Assembly (NCBI RefSeq): GCF_022682305.1 | Contig: NZ_CP093529.1 | Span: 1 to 64,000, forward strand | Length of the DNA: 64,000 nt | Source of the DNA: Shinella zoogloeoides | GTDB taxonomy: Bacteria > Pseudomonadota > Alphaproteobacteria > Rhizobiales > Rhizobiaceae | Direction: 5' to 3' | Shown here: positions 27,078 through 37,000 of the stretch, piece by piece | Position numbering within the stretch: position 1 is the stretch's first letter | Layout: the number at the start of each line of letters is the position of its first letter | Notes under the pieces: model-generated | The model's input: the letters and a program-made list of their open reading frames with translations, nothing else | What the model was told of the DNA's origin: nothing | Databases searched by the model: none | Program-made: the position numbers and the translations under genes

Positions 27078-27845
27078 ATGGCAGCGATCGATCTTAACAG
27101 CGATCTCGGTGAAAGCTACGGCGCCTGGCGCATGGGCGACGACGCGGCGATGCTCGCCGTCGTCTCCTCCGCCAATATCGCCTGCGGCTTCCATGCCGGC
27201 GACCCGGCGGGCATCTATCGCACGGTGCAGGCCGCCGCCGCGAACGGCGTCGTCGTCGGCGCCCATGTTTCCTATCCGGACCGTGTCGGCTTCGGCCGCC
27301 GCGACCTCGATGCGACGGCCGAAGAGTTGATCGCCGACGTCATCTACCAGATCGGCGCGATCAAGGGCATCGCCGCTGCGGCCGGAACCACGGTGCGCTA
27401 CGTCAAGCCGCACGGCGCGCTCTACAACCGCATCGCCTATGATGCGAAACAGGGGCAGGCGGTCATCGATGGGATCAGGGCGGTCGATCCGGCGCTTGTC
27501 CTGATGGGACTTGCCAATGCGCCGATCCTCGATCTGGCGCGCCGCTCCGGTCTTGCCGTCGTGGCGGAGGCCTTCGCCGACCGCGCCTATACGCCGAAGG
27601 GTGAACTTGTTTCCCGCCGTGAGGCCGGTTCCGTGCTGCATGATGAGAGGAAGATCGCCGACCGCATGGTGCAGCTTGCCCGTACGGGCACGCTCGAGGC
27701 CATCGACGGCAGCACGATCCGGGTGGAGGCCCAGTCGATCTGCGTGCATGGCGACAGCCCCGGCGCCGTCGCCATCGCCCAGGAGATCCGCCGCCGCTTC
27801 GAGGCCGAGGGCATTGTCATCCGCTCCTTCGCCGGCAAGGCATGA
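27078..27845 (+). CDS. pxpA: 5-oxoprolinase subunit PxpA (LamB/YcsF family)
   Basis: A 255-residue LamB/YcsF protein. It starts [20 protein letters not shown], has the blocks [14 protein letters not shown] near 34 and [16 protein letters not shown] near 62, [14 protein letters not shown] near 114, then [17 protein letters not shown] and [16 protein letters not shown] near 216-231, all conserved in the family. PxpA with PxpB and PxpC forms the ATP-dependent prokaryotic 5-oxoprolinase that opens 5-oxo-L-proline to glutamate. First gene of the operon; ribosome-binding site GGAGG precedes the ATG. The next start lies 4 bp beyond its stop. Confidence 0.93.
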   Translation: MAAIDLNSDLGESYGAWRMGDDAAMLAVVSSANIACGFHAGDPAGIYRTVQAAAANGVVVGAHVSYPDRVGFGRRDLDATAEELIADVIYQIGAIKGIAAAAGTTVRYVKPHGALYNRIAYDAKQGQAVIDGIRAVDPALVLMGLANAPILDLARRSGLAVVAEAFADRAYTPKGELVSRREAGSVLHDERKIADRMVQLARTGTLEAIDGSTIRVEAQSICVHGDSPGAVAIAQEIRRRFEAEGIVIRSFAGKA

Positions 27846-27849
27846 AGGC

Positions 27850-29451
27850 ATGGCGCGCTTTCTTCCCGTTAGCCTGACCACGATCCTCGTCGAACTGGCC
27901 GATCTCGATGAAACGCTGGCGCTTTTCGCCGCGCTTCAGGCGGCCCCCATCGACGGCATCGAGGAAATGGTGCCGGCGGCACGTACGCTGATGATCCGCT
28001 TCCGCCCGGAACAGGTGACGCCGGCGGCACTTGCGGCGCGGATCGCAACCTACGACCTGTCGGCGAAGATCGCGCCTTCGGAGCATCTGGTAGAGATCCC
28101 GGTGCGCTATGACGGTGAGGACCTGGCCGATGTGGCGGATCTGACGGGCCTTTCCGTGGACGAGGTCGTCCGCCGCCATACGCAAAGCGAGTTCACAGTC
28201 GCCTTCTGCGGTTTCGCGCCGGGCTTCGGCTATCTCGTCGGTGGCGATCCGGCGCTGCACGTGCCGCGCCGCAAAAGCCCGCGCACCCGCATTCCCGCCG
28301 GCTCCGTGGCGCTCGCCGGGGCCTTCAGCGGCGTCTACCCGCAGGCAAGCCCCGGCGGTTGGCAGATCATCGGCACCACGCCGGTGAAAATGTGGGATAT
28401 CGACCGCGAGCCGGGCGCACTGTTCCAGCCCGGTTACCGCGTCCGCTTCTTCGACATGGCCAAGTCCGGCCGGACCGTCAGCCTGCCCGAACCGCTACCC
28501 CGCCGTGAACGCGCTATCCTGCCGGATGCGCCTTGCTTCACGGTGCGCGCCGCGCCCATGCCCGCCCTCTTTCAGGATCGCGGCCGTTTCGGCCAGACGG
28601 GGCAGGGCGTCTCGGCATCCGGGGCGCTCGACCGCGCCGCGTTCAACGCCGCCAACCGTATCGTCGGCAACCCCGCCGGCACGCCCGGGCTCGAACTCAC
28701 GTTTGGCGGCTTCTCCTTCGAAAGCACCGCCCGCGCCGTGATCGGTCTTGCCGGCGCGGCTACGACGGTCACAGTTCGAGATGCCCTCGGCCGCAGCCGG
28801 GATTTTCCGACCTATGCGCCTATCCCGCTGGAGCCTGGCGACGTCGTGACCGTGGGGCACCCGAGGAAAGGCATGCGCGCTTATCTCGCCGTGCGCGGCG
28901 GCTTCGATATCGCGCCCGTTCTCGGCAGCGCCGCAACCGACACGCTTGCCGTCGTCGGCCCGGAGCCGGTGGCGGCGGGAAGCGTGCTGGCCCTGAAGGG
29001 GGAGCGTGCGGGACTGACGAGCGTTTCCCTCGATGAGGCCCCGGCTTTCGGCCTGCCGTCCGCCGACGATATCGTGACGCTCGACGTGGTGCTCGGCCCT
29101 CGGACGGACTGGTTCACACAAAAGGGCGTCGAAACCCTGACCGGCCAGCTCTGGCACGTCACGCCGCAGTCGAACCGCGTGGGCATCCGTCTTGCCGGGG
29201 CGGTGCCGCTGGAGCGCAAGGATAGCGCGGAACTGCCGAGCGAGGGCACGGCGACGGGTGCGATCCAGGTGCCGCACAGTGGCCAGCCGGTGCTCTTCCT
29301 CGCCGATCACCCGCTGACGGGCGGCTATCCCGTCATCGGTGCGGTCGCCGATCATCATCTGGACCTTGCCGGCCAGATCCCTGTCAATGCCAGCATCCGT
29401 TTTCGCCCGATCGGCCCCTTCGCCGAGATCGCCGCGCCGCAGAGCCGATAG
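27850..29451 (+). CDS. fused 5-oxoprolinase subunits PxpB-PxpC (KipI-KipA)
   Basis: A 533-residue fusion. Residues 1-215 form the PxpB/KipI part ([20 protein letters not shown] near 80, [19 protein letters not shown] near 116, [16 protein letters not shown] block near 155, [15 protein letters not shown] near 175). Residues about 225-533 form the PxpC/KipA part ([20 protein letters not shown] near 238, [10 protein letters not shown] near 280, [13 protein letters not shown] near 338, then [20 protein letters not shown] near 475). Fusion of the two subunits occurs elsewhere. I chose ATG 27850 because the frame upstream is inside pxpA and lacks family similarity. The carboxylase gene starts 10 bp after its stop. 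Confidence 0.9.
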   Translation: MARFLPVSLTTILVELADLDETLALFAALQAAPIDGIEEMVPAARTLMIRFRPEQVTPAALAARIATYDLSAKIAPSEHLVEIPVRYDGEDLADVADLTGLSVDEVVRRHTQSEFTVAFCGFAPGFGYLVGGDPALHVPRRKSPRTRIPAGSVALAGAFSGVYPQASPGGWQIIGTTPVKMWDIDREPGALFQPGYRVRFFDMAKSGRTVSLPEPLPRRERAILPDAPCFTVRAAPMPALFQDRGRFGQTGQGVSASGALDRAAFNAANRIVGNPAGTPGLELTFGGFSFESTARAVIGLAGAATTVTVRDALGRSRDFPTYAPIPLEPGDVVTVGHPRKGMRAYLAVRGGFDIAPVLGSAATDTLAVVGPEPVAAGSVLALKGERAGLTSVSLDEAPAFGLPSADDIVTLDVVLGPRTDWFTQKGVETLTGQLWHVTPQSNRVGIRLAGAVPLERKDSAELPSEGTATGAIQVPHSGQPVLFLADHPLTGGYPVIGAVADHHLDLAGQIPVNASIRFRPIGPFAEIAAPQSR

Positions 29452-29461
29452 GAGGAGCGCC

Positions 29462-31183
29462 ATGAAGAAAGTCCTGATCGCCAATCGCGGTGAGATCGCC
29501 GTGCGCATCCTGCGCGCCTGCCGCGACCACGGTCTCCTGTCGGTTGCCGTCTATGCCGACCCGGATGCCGACGCGCTCTTCGTGCGCCTTGCCGACGAGG
29601 CCTATGGCCTCGATGGCGTGCGCCCGGCCGAGACCTATCTCGATATCGACAAGCTGATCGCCGTCGCGAAGCGTTCCGGCGCGGATGCGGTGCATCCCGG
29701 CTACGGCTTCCTCTCCGAGCGGGCGGAATTCGCAAGGGCCGTGCAGGATGCCGGCCTCGTCTGGATCGGTCCCGATCCGCAGGTGATCGAGGCGCTGGGC
29801 GACAAGGTCGAGGCACGGCGCATCGCCGCCAGCGTCGGTGCGCCGCTTGTCGCGGGCAGCGACGGCCCCGTCTCCTCCGCGGCCGAGGTGATCGCCTTCG
29901 CCGAACGCCACGGTCTGCCGGTCGCCATCAAGGCGGCGCATGGCGGCGGTGGGCGCGGCATCAAGGTGGCCTGGAAGATGGAGGAGGTCGCCGACCTCTA
30001 CGAATCGGCCGTGCGTGAGGCGACGGCCGCCTTCGGCCGCGGCGAATGTTTCCTCGAACGTTTCCTCGACCGGCCCCGCCATATCGAGGCGCAGGTCGTC
30101 GCCGACCGGCACGGCAACGTCCTGGTGCTCGGCACCCGCGACTGTTCGGCCCAGCGCCGTAACCAGAAGCTCATCGAGGAAGCCCCCGCGCCCTTCCTGA
30201 CGCCGGAGCAGCGCGAGCGCATCCACGCGGCCGCCAAGGCGATCTGCGCCGCCGCCGGCTATTGCGGCGCGGGCACGGTGGAATTCCTTCTCGGCGCCGA
30301 TGGCACGATCTCCTTCCTCGAGGTGAACACGCGCCTTCAGGTTGAGCATCCGGTGACGGAGGAGACGACGGGGATCGATCTCGTCATCGAGCAGTTCCGC
30401 ATTGCTGAAGGCAAGCCCCTGAGCGTTACCGAGACCCCGCAGCCACGCGGCCATTCCATCGAGTTCCGCATCAATGCCGAGGATCCCGGCCGCGGCTTCC
30501 TGCCGACGCCGGGGACGGTCACCGCCTTCGATCCGCCGTCCGGCCCGGGCGTGCGCCTCGACAGCGGCGTCGTTACCGGCTCCACCATCCCCGGCGTCTT
30601 CGATTCGTTGATGGCCAAGCTCATCGTCACCGGTGCGACGCGCGAGGAGGCGCTGCGCCGTGCCCGCCGGGCATTGCGGGAATTCCGTATCGAAGGCGTG
30701 GCGACGGTGCTGCCGTTCCACCGTGCGGCCATCGATACGGAGGATTTCATCGGCGTGGACGGCTTCAAGGTGCATACCCGCTGGATCGAGTCCGAATTCG
30801 CCGCCATGCCGGACGCCATGGCCCGGCCGGAGCCGGCGGCCGATCCGTCGTTGATCCGCACCCATATCGAGATCGACGGCAGGCGTGTGGCGCTCGCCGT
30901 GCCGAGCCTGCTCCTGGCCGGCCTCGGCGCCGTGGGGCAGGGCGGGGCGCCTGCGAAAGACAAGGTGGCCGACAACGGCATCGCCGCCCCGGTCTCCGGC
31001 ACCTTGCAGGCCTTCAGCATCGCCGACGGCGCGACGGTCGCAGAGGGCGATCCGGTTGCTGTCATGGAGGCGATGAAGATGGAAACGCAGGTTCTCGCGC
31101 CGAAGGCCGGCCGCCTGCGCCTGCGGGCGAGGGAGGGCGACTATCTTCAGGCGGGCGATACGCTGATGGTATTCGAGGATTGA
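29462..31183 (+). CDS. biotin carboxylase with C-terminal biotinyl (BCCP) domain
   Basis: A 573-residue protein: biotin carboxylase (residues 1-450: [65 protein letters not shown]) followed by a linker and a biotinyl domain at the C-terminus ([12 protein letters not shown], then [12 protein letters not shown], with the biotinylated Lys in AMKM). It resembles the alpha chain of acyl-CoA, urea or pyruvate-type carboxylases. No carboxyltransferase is encoded next to it. With PxpABC-type partners it recalls urea carboxylase, whose later domains are KipI/KipA-like, so a carboxylation-coupled amidolysis is conceivable. Ends the operon. Confidence 0.85.
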   Translation: MKKVLIANRGEIAVRILRACRDHGLLSVAVYADPDADALFVRLADEAYGLDGVRPAETYLDIDKLIAVAKRSGADAVHPGYGFLSERAEFARAVQDAGLVWIGPDPQVIEALGDKVEARRIAASVGAPLVAGSDGPVSSAAEVIAFAERHGLPVAIKAAHGGGGRGIKVAWKMEEVADLYESAVREATAAFGRGECFLERFLDRPRHIEAQVVADRHGNVLVLGTRDCSAQRRNQKLIEEAPAPFLTPEQRERIHAAAKAICAAAGYCGAGTVEFLLGADGTISFLEVNTRLQVEHPVTEETTGIDLVIEQFRIAEGKPLSVTETPQPRGHSIEFRINAEDPGRGFLPTPGTVTAFDPPSGPGVRLDSGVVTGSTIPGVFDSLMAKLIVTGATREEALRRARRALREFRIEGVATVLPFHRAAIDTEDFIGVDGFKVHTRWIESEFAAMPDAMARPEPAADPSLIRTHIEIDGRRVALAVPSLLLAGLGAVGQGGAPAKDKVADNGIAAPVSGTLQAFSIADGATVAEGDPVAVMEAMKMETQVLAPKAGRLRLRAREGDYLQAGDTLMVFED

Positions 31184-31271
31184 CAGGAAGTCCTTTTGCG
31201 GTCGGGCGTTTTTACGCTTGCCGTCATTGTCATCCTGCGCTTTCGTCGATATCGCCATCCGGCTCGAAGCT

Positions 31272-31299
31272 CCGGCCTGGAAGGGCATTTCCAGGCCGG
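31272..31299. terminator. stem-loop between convergent genes, possible bidirectional terminator
   Basis: Perfect 11-bp arms ccggcctggaa (31272-31282) and ttccaggccgg (31289-31299) around a 6-nt loop, between the carboxylase and the Grx-MauE gene. There is no T-run on either side, so termination may depend on Rho. Confidence 0.5.
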
Positions 31300-31334
31300 G
31301 GGCGAAGCGGTCGCTTTCCTGAAGCGAGGCTGCG

Positions 31335-32117
31335 CTACATGGCGTGGCTACCGATATAGCCGAGCGATGCGGCGGCCATCCACACGGCCATGGCGATCAT
31401 CATTAGGTTCTCCGTCAGCGAGATGAAGCCGAGCGGGACGTTGCTCGCACCGCCGACGCAGGCGCATTTCAGTTCGCGGCGGTCGATATAGACGGCCTTG
31501 AAGACCGATGCCGCGCCGACCGTGCCGATGAAGAGGGCGACCGGAACCGACAGCCAGTTGAGTGCGCCCGCCACCATCAGCACCCCGGCAAGGCCTTCGG
31601 CATAGGGGTAGATGTAGCTATAGGGCACCCAGCGCTTGGCGAGCAGGTCGTAGTTGAGGAACATCGTGGCGAAGCTCTCGACATTCTGTAGCTTCAGCAT
31701 GGCGAGAACGACCATCGAGAAGGCGATGAACCATTCCGCCGCCTGCAGCGTGAAGGGCGTGCCGCTGACCGCGAAGCTCGTCGCCATGGCCATGAGCGCC
31801 GTCAGCGTGAAAAGCACGATGACCGGGCGATAGGTGGTTGCCGCCGGATCCGCGACGGGCTTGCCGAGATAGCGGCGCAGGTCGTCGTAGCCGCCGATGC
31901 GCGCGCCGTCGATGAAGACCTGCGGGGTGGTGGCGACGCCGTGCTGTGCCTTGAAGGCGTCGGTTTCCTCGCGGGTCGTCAGGTGGCGGTCGTCCACCGT
32001 ATAGCCCGAGCGGCGCAGAAGGTCCTTTGCCTTGAGGCCGTAGGGGCAGGTGTGGTGCGGCGTTACCATGCGGTAGAGGATGGCCTTCCGGCCGGCGTTC
32101 TGAACTGTGTCCAACAT
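31335..32117 (-). CDS. glutaredoxin-MauE/DoxX-like fusion membrane protein
   Basis: A 260-residue fusion. Residues about 12-90 are a glutaredoxin domain with HHTCPYGLKAKDLL (CPYG, a monothiol-type active site), ATTPQVFIDGARIGGYDDL (cis-Pro and glutathione-binding region). Residues about 100-255 hold four or more membrane helices of the MauE type, with the cysteine pair CACVGG in the loop near 222. MauE-like proteins support disulfide or metal-related maturation. ATG 32117 follows AGGAG; an upstream in-frame codon at 32186 lies in the MerR operator and is rejected. Transcribed from the mer-like promoter controlled by the divergent MerR. Confidence 0.85.
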   Translation of the reverse strand: MLDTVQNAGRKAILYRMVTPHHTCPYGLKAKDLLRRSGYTVDDRHLTTREETDAFKAQHGVATTPQVFIDGARIGGYDDLRRYLGKPVADPAATTYRPVIVLFTLTALMAMATSFAVSGTPFTLQAAEWFIAFSMVVLAMLKLQNVESFATMFLNYDLLAKRWVPYSYIYPYAEGLAGVLMVAGALNWLSVPVALFIGTVGAASVFKAVYIDRRELKCACVGGASNVPLGFISLTENLMMIAMAVWMAAASLGYIGSHAM

Positions 32118-32151
32118 CCCACGTCTCCTGTCTTGTGAAATCGTTGGCAGG

Positions 32152-32183
32152 ACTATAAGTTCCGTACCATGGTACGGAGTCAA
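32152..32183 (-). promoter_or_regulatory. MerR-type promoter/operator with 19-20 bp spacer
   Basis: On the minus strand TTGACT (32183-32178) and TTATAG (32158-32153) are separated by 19 bp, or TATAGT (32157-32152) by 20 bp. This overlong spacer is diagnostic of promoters activated by MerR-family proteins. The spacer contains most of the perfect 18-bp palindrome TCCGTACCATGGTACGGA (32161-32178), close to the mercury operon operator with its GTAC arms. It drives the Grx-MauE gene. Confidence 0.85.
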
Positions 32184-32576
32184 CACCCTGAAGAGCTGAC
32201 GATCGGAAAACTTGCCGCCGCCGCCAATGTCGGTGTCGAGACCGTGCGCTTCTACCAGCGCCGCGGGCTGCTCTCGACGCCAAGGCGCATGGACGGCATC
32301 CGCCGCTACGGCGAGGCGGACGTCTCACGCCTCCGCTTCATCCGGCAGGCGCAGACGGCGGGCTTCACGCTGGAGGAGATCCGCCAGCTCCTCGCGCTCG
32401 ATTCGGGCGAGGACCGCGCCGCGGCGCGCGCGATGGCGACGAAGCGCCTTGCCGAACTCGATGCCCGCATGGAGGACCTGCAACGGGCAAGGGCATCGCT
32501 GCAGACGCTCGTTTCGGAGTGCGCGGTCGGCAAGAAGGGGCCATGCCCTATCCTGAAATCCTTCGAGGCTTCTTAA
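32169..32576 (+). CDS. MerR family transcriptional regulator, mercury-regulator-like
   Basis: A 135-residue regulator. The winged helix begins LTIGKLAAAANVGVETVRFY (from residue 10) with QRRGLL following, then IRRYGEADVSRLRFIRQAQT, the dimerisation helix and a C-terminal metal loop SECAVGKKGPCPIL near 116. Mercury MerR uses three Cys; the two C-terminal ones are present but the one in the helix near position 82 is replaced (SGEDRAAAR where MerR has GTHCEEA). So the ligand is uncertain: another metal, a thiol-reactive compound or Hg in a modified site. The ATG lies inside its own operator, so the message is probably leaderless or nearly so. Confidence 0.85.
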   Translation: MVRSQHPEELTIGKLAAAANVGVETVRFYQRRGLLSTPRRMDGIRRYGEADVSRLRFIRQAQTAGFTLEEIRQLLALDSGEDRAAARAMATKRLAELDARMEDLQRARASLQTLVSECAVGKKGPCPILKSFEAS

Positions 32577-32716
32577 CCGTCTGTTGGCCTAGTCTTGCAA
32601 CAGGCATTTAGGAGTCTGGCGTTACGGTGCGGGCATGGCGGCAACCGCGCGCCGCGTTTGCATGGTGACGCCCGTCGGCGGCCCGGCATCTGCAGGATGG
32701 GGAGAACGCGTTCGGA

Positions 32717-34012
32717 ATGGATGCGCAGACCATATTCACAACGGCCTCCGTGATGGTGCTCGCCAACGGCGCCATCCTGACGGCCATGGGCCGGGAGCTG
32801 CCGGCGAGCCTGCGGGCCGCGGCCATACACTGGTGCCTCGGCACGCTGTTGATCGCGTTCGGCTGCATCGTGTTCGCCTTCGGCGGACCGATGCCGCGTC
32901 CGCTGATGCTGTCGGCCGCCAATGCAGCCTTTGCCTTCGGCCTGACGGTCTACTGGATTGCGATCCGCCTGTTCCTGCGGCTGGAGATAAAGGCCCGGTT
33001 CTTCCTGCCTGCCGTGGTGGCTTCCGGCGCGGTGGTCTGGTTCTCGGCCGTCATGCCCAGTTTTTCCGTCCGCATGCTCGTCGTCTCGGTCGTCTGGGCC
33101 GGCCTGATGCTGATGTGCGTGAGGGATCTTGTCGATCCGTCGCGCGGCAATTCCTCTCTTGCTCGCTCGATCCTCGGTGCGATGTTCGCCGTGGTCGGCC
33201 TCTACTCCGTTGCGCGCTGCGGTTTCTATCTCTTCGCCGCGCCGCCAGAGGACTTCGCCGTCGAGGCGGGCGGTCATTGGCTGAACGTGCTGTCCGCCCT
33301 TCTGATGACGCTGCTGCCGGTGGTCGGCACGACGGCCTTCCTGCTGATGTGCTCGGATCGCCTGCGGCGGGGGTTGGAGCGCGCGGCGGCGACGGACTAC
33401 CTGACGGGCCTGCCCAACCGGCGCAGCCTCGCCAAGGCAGGGGCGGGCGCTTTCCTCGATGCGCGGGCCGGCGGTGTCGAATTCGCTGTCGCCGTCTTCG
33501 ATGTCGACAAGTTCAAGGCGATCAACGACGGCTATGGGCACGATGCCGGCGACCGTGCGCTGATCCACGTCGCCAACCGGCTGAGCGGGCAACTGCGCCC
33601 CACGGATATCATCGCCCGCACGGGCGGGGAGGAATTCGTCGTGCTGCTTCGTGAGCTGGTGCCGGGCGATGCGCTTGCTATGGCCGAACGCATGCGCGCT
33701 GCCGTCGAGCGGAGCGATTTTTCCGTCGATGGACGCGAGGTCCGGCTGACCATCTCGGCGGGCCTTGCCGTCAGCAATGCCGGCGATGCGGACTATGACA
33801 GTGTGCTGCGCCGGGCGGACGATGCGCTCTATCGCGCCAAGGAAAACGGTCGCAACCGCGTGGAGATCGCGCGCGACGACGCTTCACCATCGGGTGAAGC
33901 GGCAGGCGGGCGGCTGACGATCAACGATCCGCCCGCCATATCCGGCGAGGACTGGTCCCTGCCGGACGAAGGCCCGCAGGCCCGTCCTCTTGACGGTCAG
34001 ATTTCGAGATAG
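32717..34012 (+). CDS. membrane-anchored GGDEF diguanylate cyclase
   Basis: A 431-residue protein with about six or seven hydrophobic helices in residues 1-215 acting as a membrane sensor, then a GGDEF domain (about 225-385) with DYLTGLPNRRSL, the metal-binding AVFDVDKFKAINDGYGHDAG and the active-site loop TGGEEFVVLL (GGEEF). It should make c-di-GMP. No I-site RxxD is visible four residues before GGEEF (I read IIARTGGEEF). The last 16 bp overlap the end of the giant repeat gene on the opposite strand. The 140-bp spacer from the MerR gene holds nothing I recognise. Confidence 0.9.
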   Translation: MDAQTIFTTASVMVLANGAILTAMGRELPASLRAAAIHWCLGTLLIAFGCIVFAFGGPMPRPLMLSAANAAFAFGLTVYWIAIRLFLRLEIKARFFLPAVVASGAVVWFSAVMPSFSVRMLVVSVVWAGLMLMCVRDLVDPSRGNSSLARSILGAMFAVVGLYSVARCGFYLFAAPPEDFAVEAGGHWLNVLSALLMTLLPVVGTTAFLLMCSDRLRRGLERAAATDYLTGLPNRRSLAKAGAGAFLDARAGGVEFAVAVFDVDKFKAINDGYGHDAGDRALIHVANRLSGQLRPTDIIARTGGEEFVVLLRELVPGDALAMAERMRAAVERSDFSVDGREVRLTISAGLAVSNAGDADYDSVLRRADDALYRAKENGRNRVEIARDDASPSGEAAGGRLTINDPPAISGEDWSLPDEGPQARPLDGQISR

Positions 34013-37000
34013 GACGAAATCAGCGCGGCGATATCGGACTGCGGGTCGCTGGCGGCCGGGGGCTCCTCCGTCACGCTTTCCGTGTCGCCGGTTCCCGTCG
34101 GGCTGAAGGCGAAGCCGGTCACGCCCGGGCCGCGCGGCAGGGCCGCGATCTGCGATGAGGTCATGGCCGCGAGCTGGCTTGGCGTGAAGGCGTTCGCCTG
34201 CTCGTTGGTCAAGCCGGCGAGGGCGGCGGTGCCAAGGCCGCCGATGGCGTTCGGGCTGAGCGCGAGGATATGCTCCACCGAGAAGGCGCCGAGATCGTCG
34301 GCGCCGAGAGCCGCTGCCTGGGTCGCCGTCAGCGCGCCGACCTGCCCGGTCGAGAGCGCGGCGACCTGCGAAACGCTCATGGCGCCCATCTGGCCGTAGG
34401 TGAGGGCGGCCAACTGGTCATTCGTCAGGGCCGCGACGCTCTCGGTCGGCAGGGCGGCGATGACGGACGACGAAAGCCCCTTGATGGCCGTCGCGCTCAT
34501 GGCCGCAAGCTCGTCGGTGGAGATCGTCTGCATCTGTGCGGTCGTAAGGCCCGACGTGCCCGGCATGGTGAGGGCGGCGATCTGGGCGAGCGAGAAGGCT
34601 TCCACCTGCTCGGTCGAGAGTGCGGCGACCTGGGCGCTGCTGAGGCCAGCGATGGCGCCCGTTCCGAGGGCGGCGATCTCGGCCACCGTCAGCGTCGCGA
34701 CATAGCTCGGCGGCAGGCCCTTGATGGCGGCCGGACCGATGGCCGCGAGCTTGTCCTTCGAGAAGGTGTCGAGCGCCTCGCTTGAGAACCCGCCGAGTGC
34801 GGCGGCGGTAAGCGCCGCGATCTGGCCGGTACCAAGGGCTTCCGCCTGCTCGAAGGTGAGACCCGCGGCCTGTGCGCCTGTAAGGCCGGCAAGGCCGCTT
34901 GCGCTGAGCGCGGCGATCTGGCGTGGCGTCAGGGCGGCGATGTCGGCGACGGCGAGCGCCGCGACCTGTTTGGAGGTGAGCGCATTCACCTGCGCGGTCG
35001 AGAAGGATGCGATCTGGCCCGGCGCGAGCGCCGCGATCTGGCCCGTCGTCATGCCGCTGACGCCCGAAGGGCTGAGCGCCTCGAGCTGTTCGGGCGAGAA
35101 GCCGGCAAGGATCGTTTCCGAAAGGCCAGGCATGGCGACCGAGCTGATGGCCGCGATGTCGGCGGTCGAGAACAGCGCGATGTCGCCCGCGTCGAAGGCC
35201 GCCATCTGGCGTGAGGTGAAGGCGCCGATCTGCGTTGCGGTCAAGGCTTCGACCTGATCGGCGTTGAGCGCCGTGATCTGCTCGCTTGACAGGCCGGAAA
35301 TGCCGGCCGTGCTGAGGGCGGCGATCTGGGCTGTGGTCAGCGAGGCGATCATGCCGGTCGTCAGGCCAGTCACGGCGCGCGATCCGATGGCCGCGATATC
35401 GGCGGTCGAGAACAGGGCGAGATCGTCAGCGCTGAGCGCCGCGATCTGCCGCGAGGACAGCGCGCCGACCTGCGCCGGTGTCAGGGCCTCGGCCTGCGCG
35501 GTGCTGAGGGCGGCGACCTGATCGGTGCCGAGCGCATGGACGCCGTCCGTGCTGAGCGCCGCGATCTGCCGGGGCGACAGCGCCGCAATGTCGTCGGTGC
35601 CGAGCGCCGCGATCTGTGCGGAGCCGAATGCGGCCATCTGGAGGGTCGTCAGGGCCTCGAACTGCGTGCTGCTCAGCGCGTCGATCTGCGCGCCGGTGAG
35701 GCCGGCGGCATTGATCGCGGCGATCTGGCCCGGCGTGAAGGCGGCGATGGCCGCCGTCGGAAGCCCGGCGAGGGCGCGTGAGCTGATCGCGGCGATCTCC
35801 GCGGTGGTGAAGGTTTCGAGATTGTCGGCGCTCAGCGCCGCGATCTGTGCGGAATTGAGGGCGGCGATCTGCGTGCTGGTGAGCGCCTCGGCCTGCGCGG
35901 CTGTCAAGCCGGCGATCTGCGTGCCGGTGAGGCCGGAAACGCCGGCGGGGCCGAGCGCTGCGATCTGCGCCGGGGAAAGCGCCGCGATATCCTCCGTGCC
36001 GAGGGCCGCGACCTGCCGGGAGCCGAGGGCGGCGAGCTGCGTCGTGGTGAGTGCGCCGACCTGGGCGGAGGAAAGGGCTGCGACCTGATCGCTCGTCATG
36101 CCGCTAATACCGGCCGCGCCGAGGGCTGCGACCTGCGCGGTCGACAACGCGGCGAGCATGGCGGAGGTCAGGCCCGGCACGGCGTCGGCGCTGATCGCGG
36201 CCATGTCGGCGGAGGAGAAGGTGGCGATCCTGCCCGCATCGAGGGCAGCGATCTGCCGCGAGCCGAGGGCCGCAACCTGCGTGGGCGTAAGGGCCTCGGC
36301 CTGGGCGCTGGTGAAGGCCGCGATCTGCTCGGGGGAAAGCGCGGCGATGGTGGCCGCATTGAGCGCGGCGACCTGCTCGGGCGAGAGCGTCGCGATATAA
36401 TCCGGCCCGAGGATGGCGATCTGGCGGGCATTGAGCGCGCGCATCTGCTCCGGCCGGAGGGAATCGATCTGTTCGCTGGTGAAGGCTGCGACCTGTCGCG
36501 GCTCGAGACCGTTGATGGCGGCGGTGCTCAGTGCTGCGACCTGCGCCGTCGAGAGGGAGGAGACAGTCGCCGTCGACAGGCCCGTGATGGCGTCCGCGCG
36601 AATGGCGGCGATCTCGCGCGGGGCGAAGGTGGCGATATCAGCGCTCGAGAACGCGGCGATCTGCGCGGCATTCAGAGCGCCGATCTGGGCGGTCGTGAGC
36701 GCTTCGGCCTGCGCGGTGCTGAGGGCCGCGATCTGGCTTGAGGTGAGACCGGTGACGCCGGCGCTGCTGAGCCTTGCGATCTGGGTGGTCGTGAGCGCGG
36801 CGATGGCGTCGCTCGACAGGCCCGAGATCGCGCCCGAGGTGATGGCGCTCATCTCGGGAAGGGAGAAAGTCGCCAGATCGTCCGGGCCGAGCGCGGCGAT
36901 CTGGTCGGAGGTGAGGGCGGCGATCTGGCCGGCGTTGAGCGCTTCGGCCTGCGCGGTGCTGAGGGCCGCGATCTGCTGGGTGGTCATCGCGCCGACGGCG

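Noticed and set aside
27511..27849. Upstream extension of the pxpBC frame
   Set aside because: The open frame runs back into pxpA in another phase, with no family similarity; the ATG at 27850 gives the standard PxpB N-terminus.
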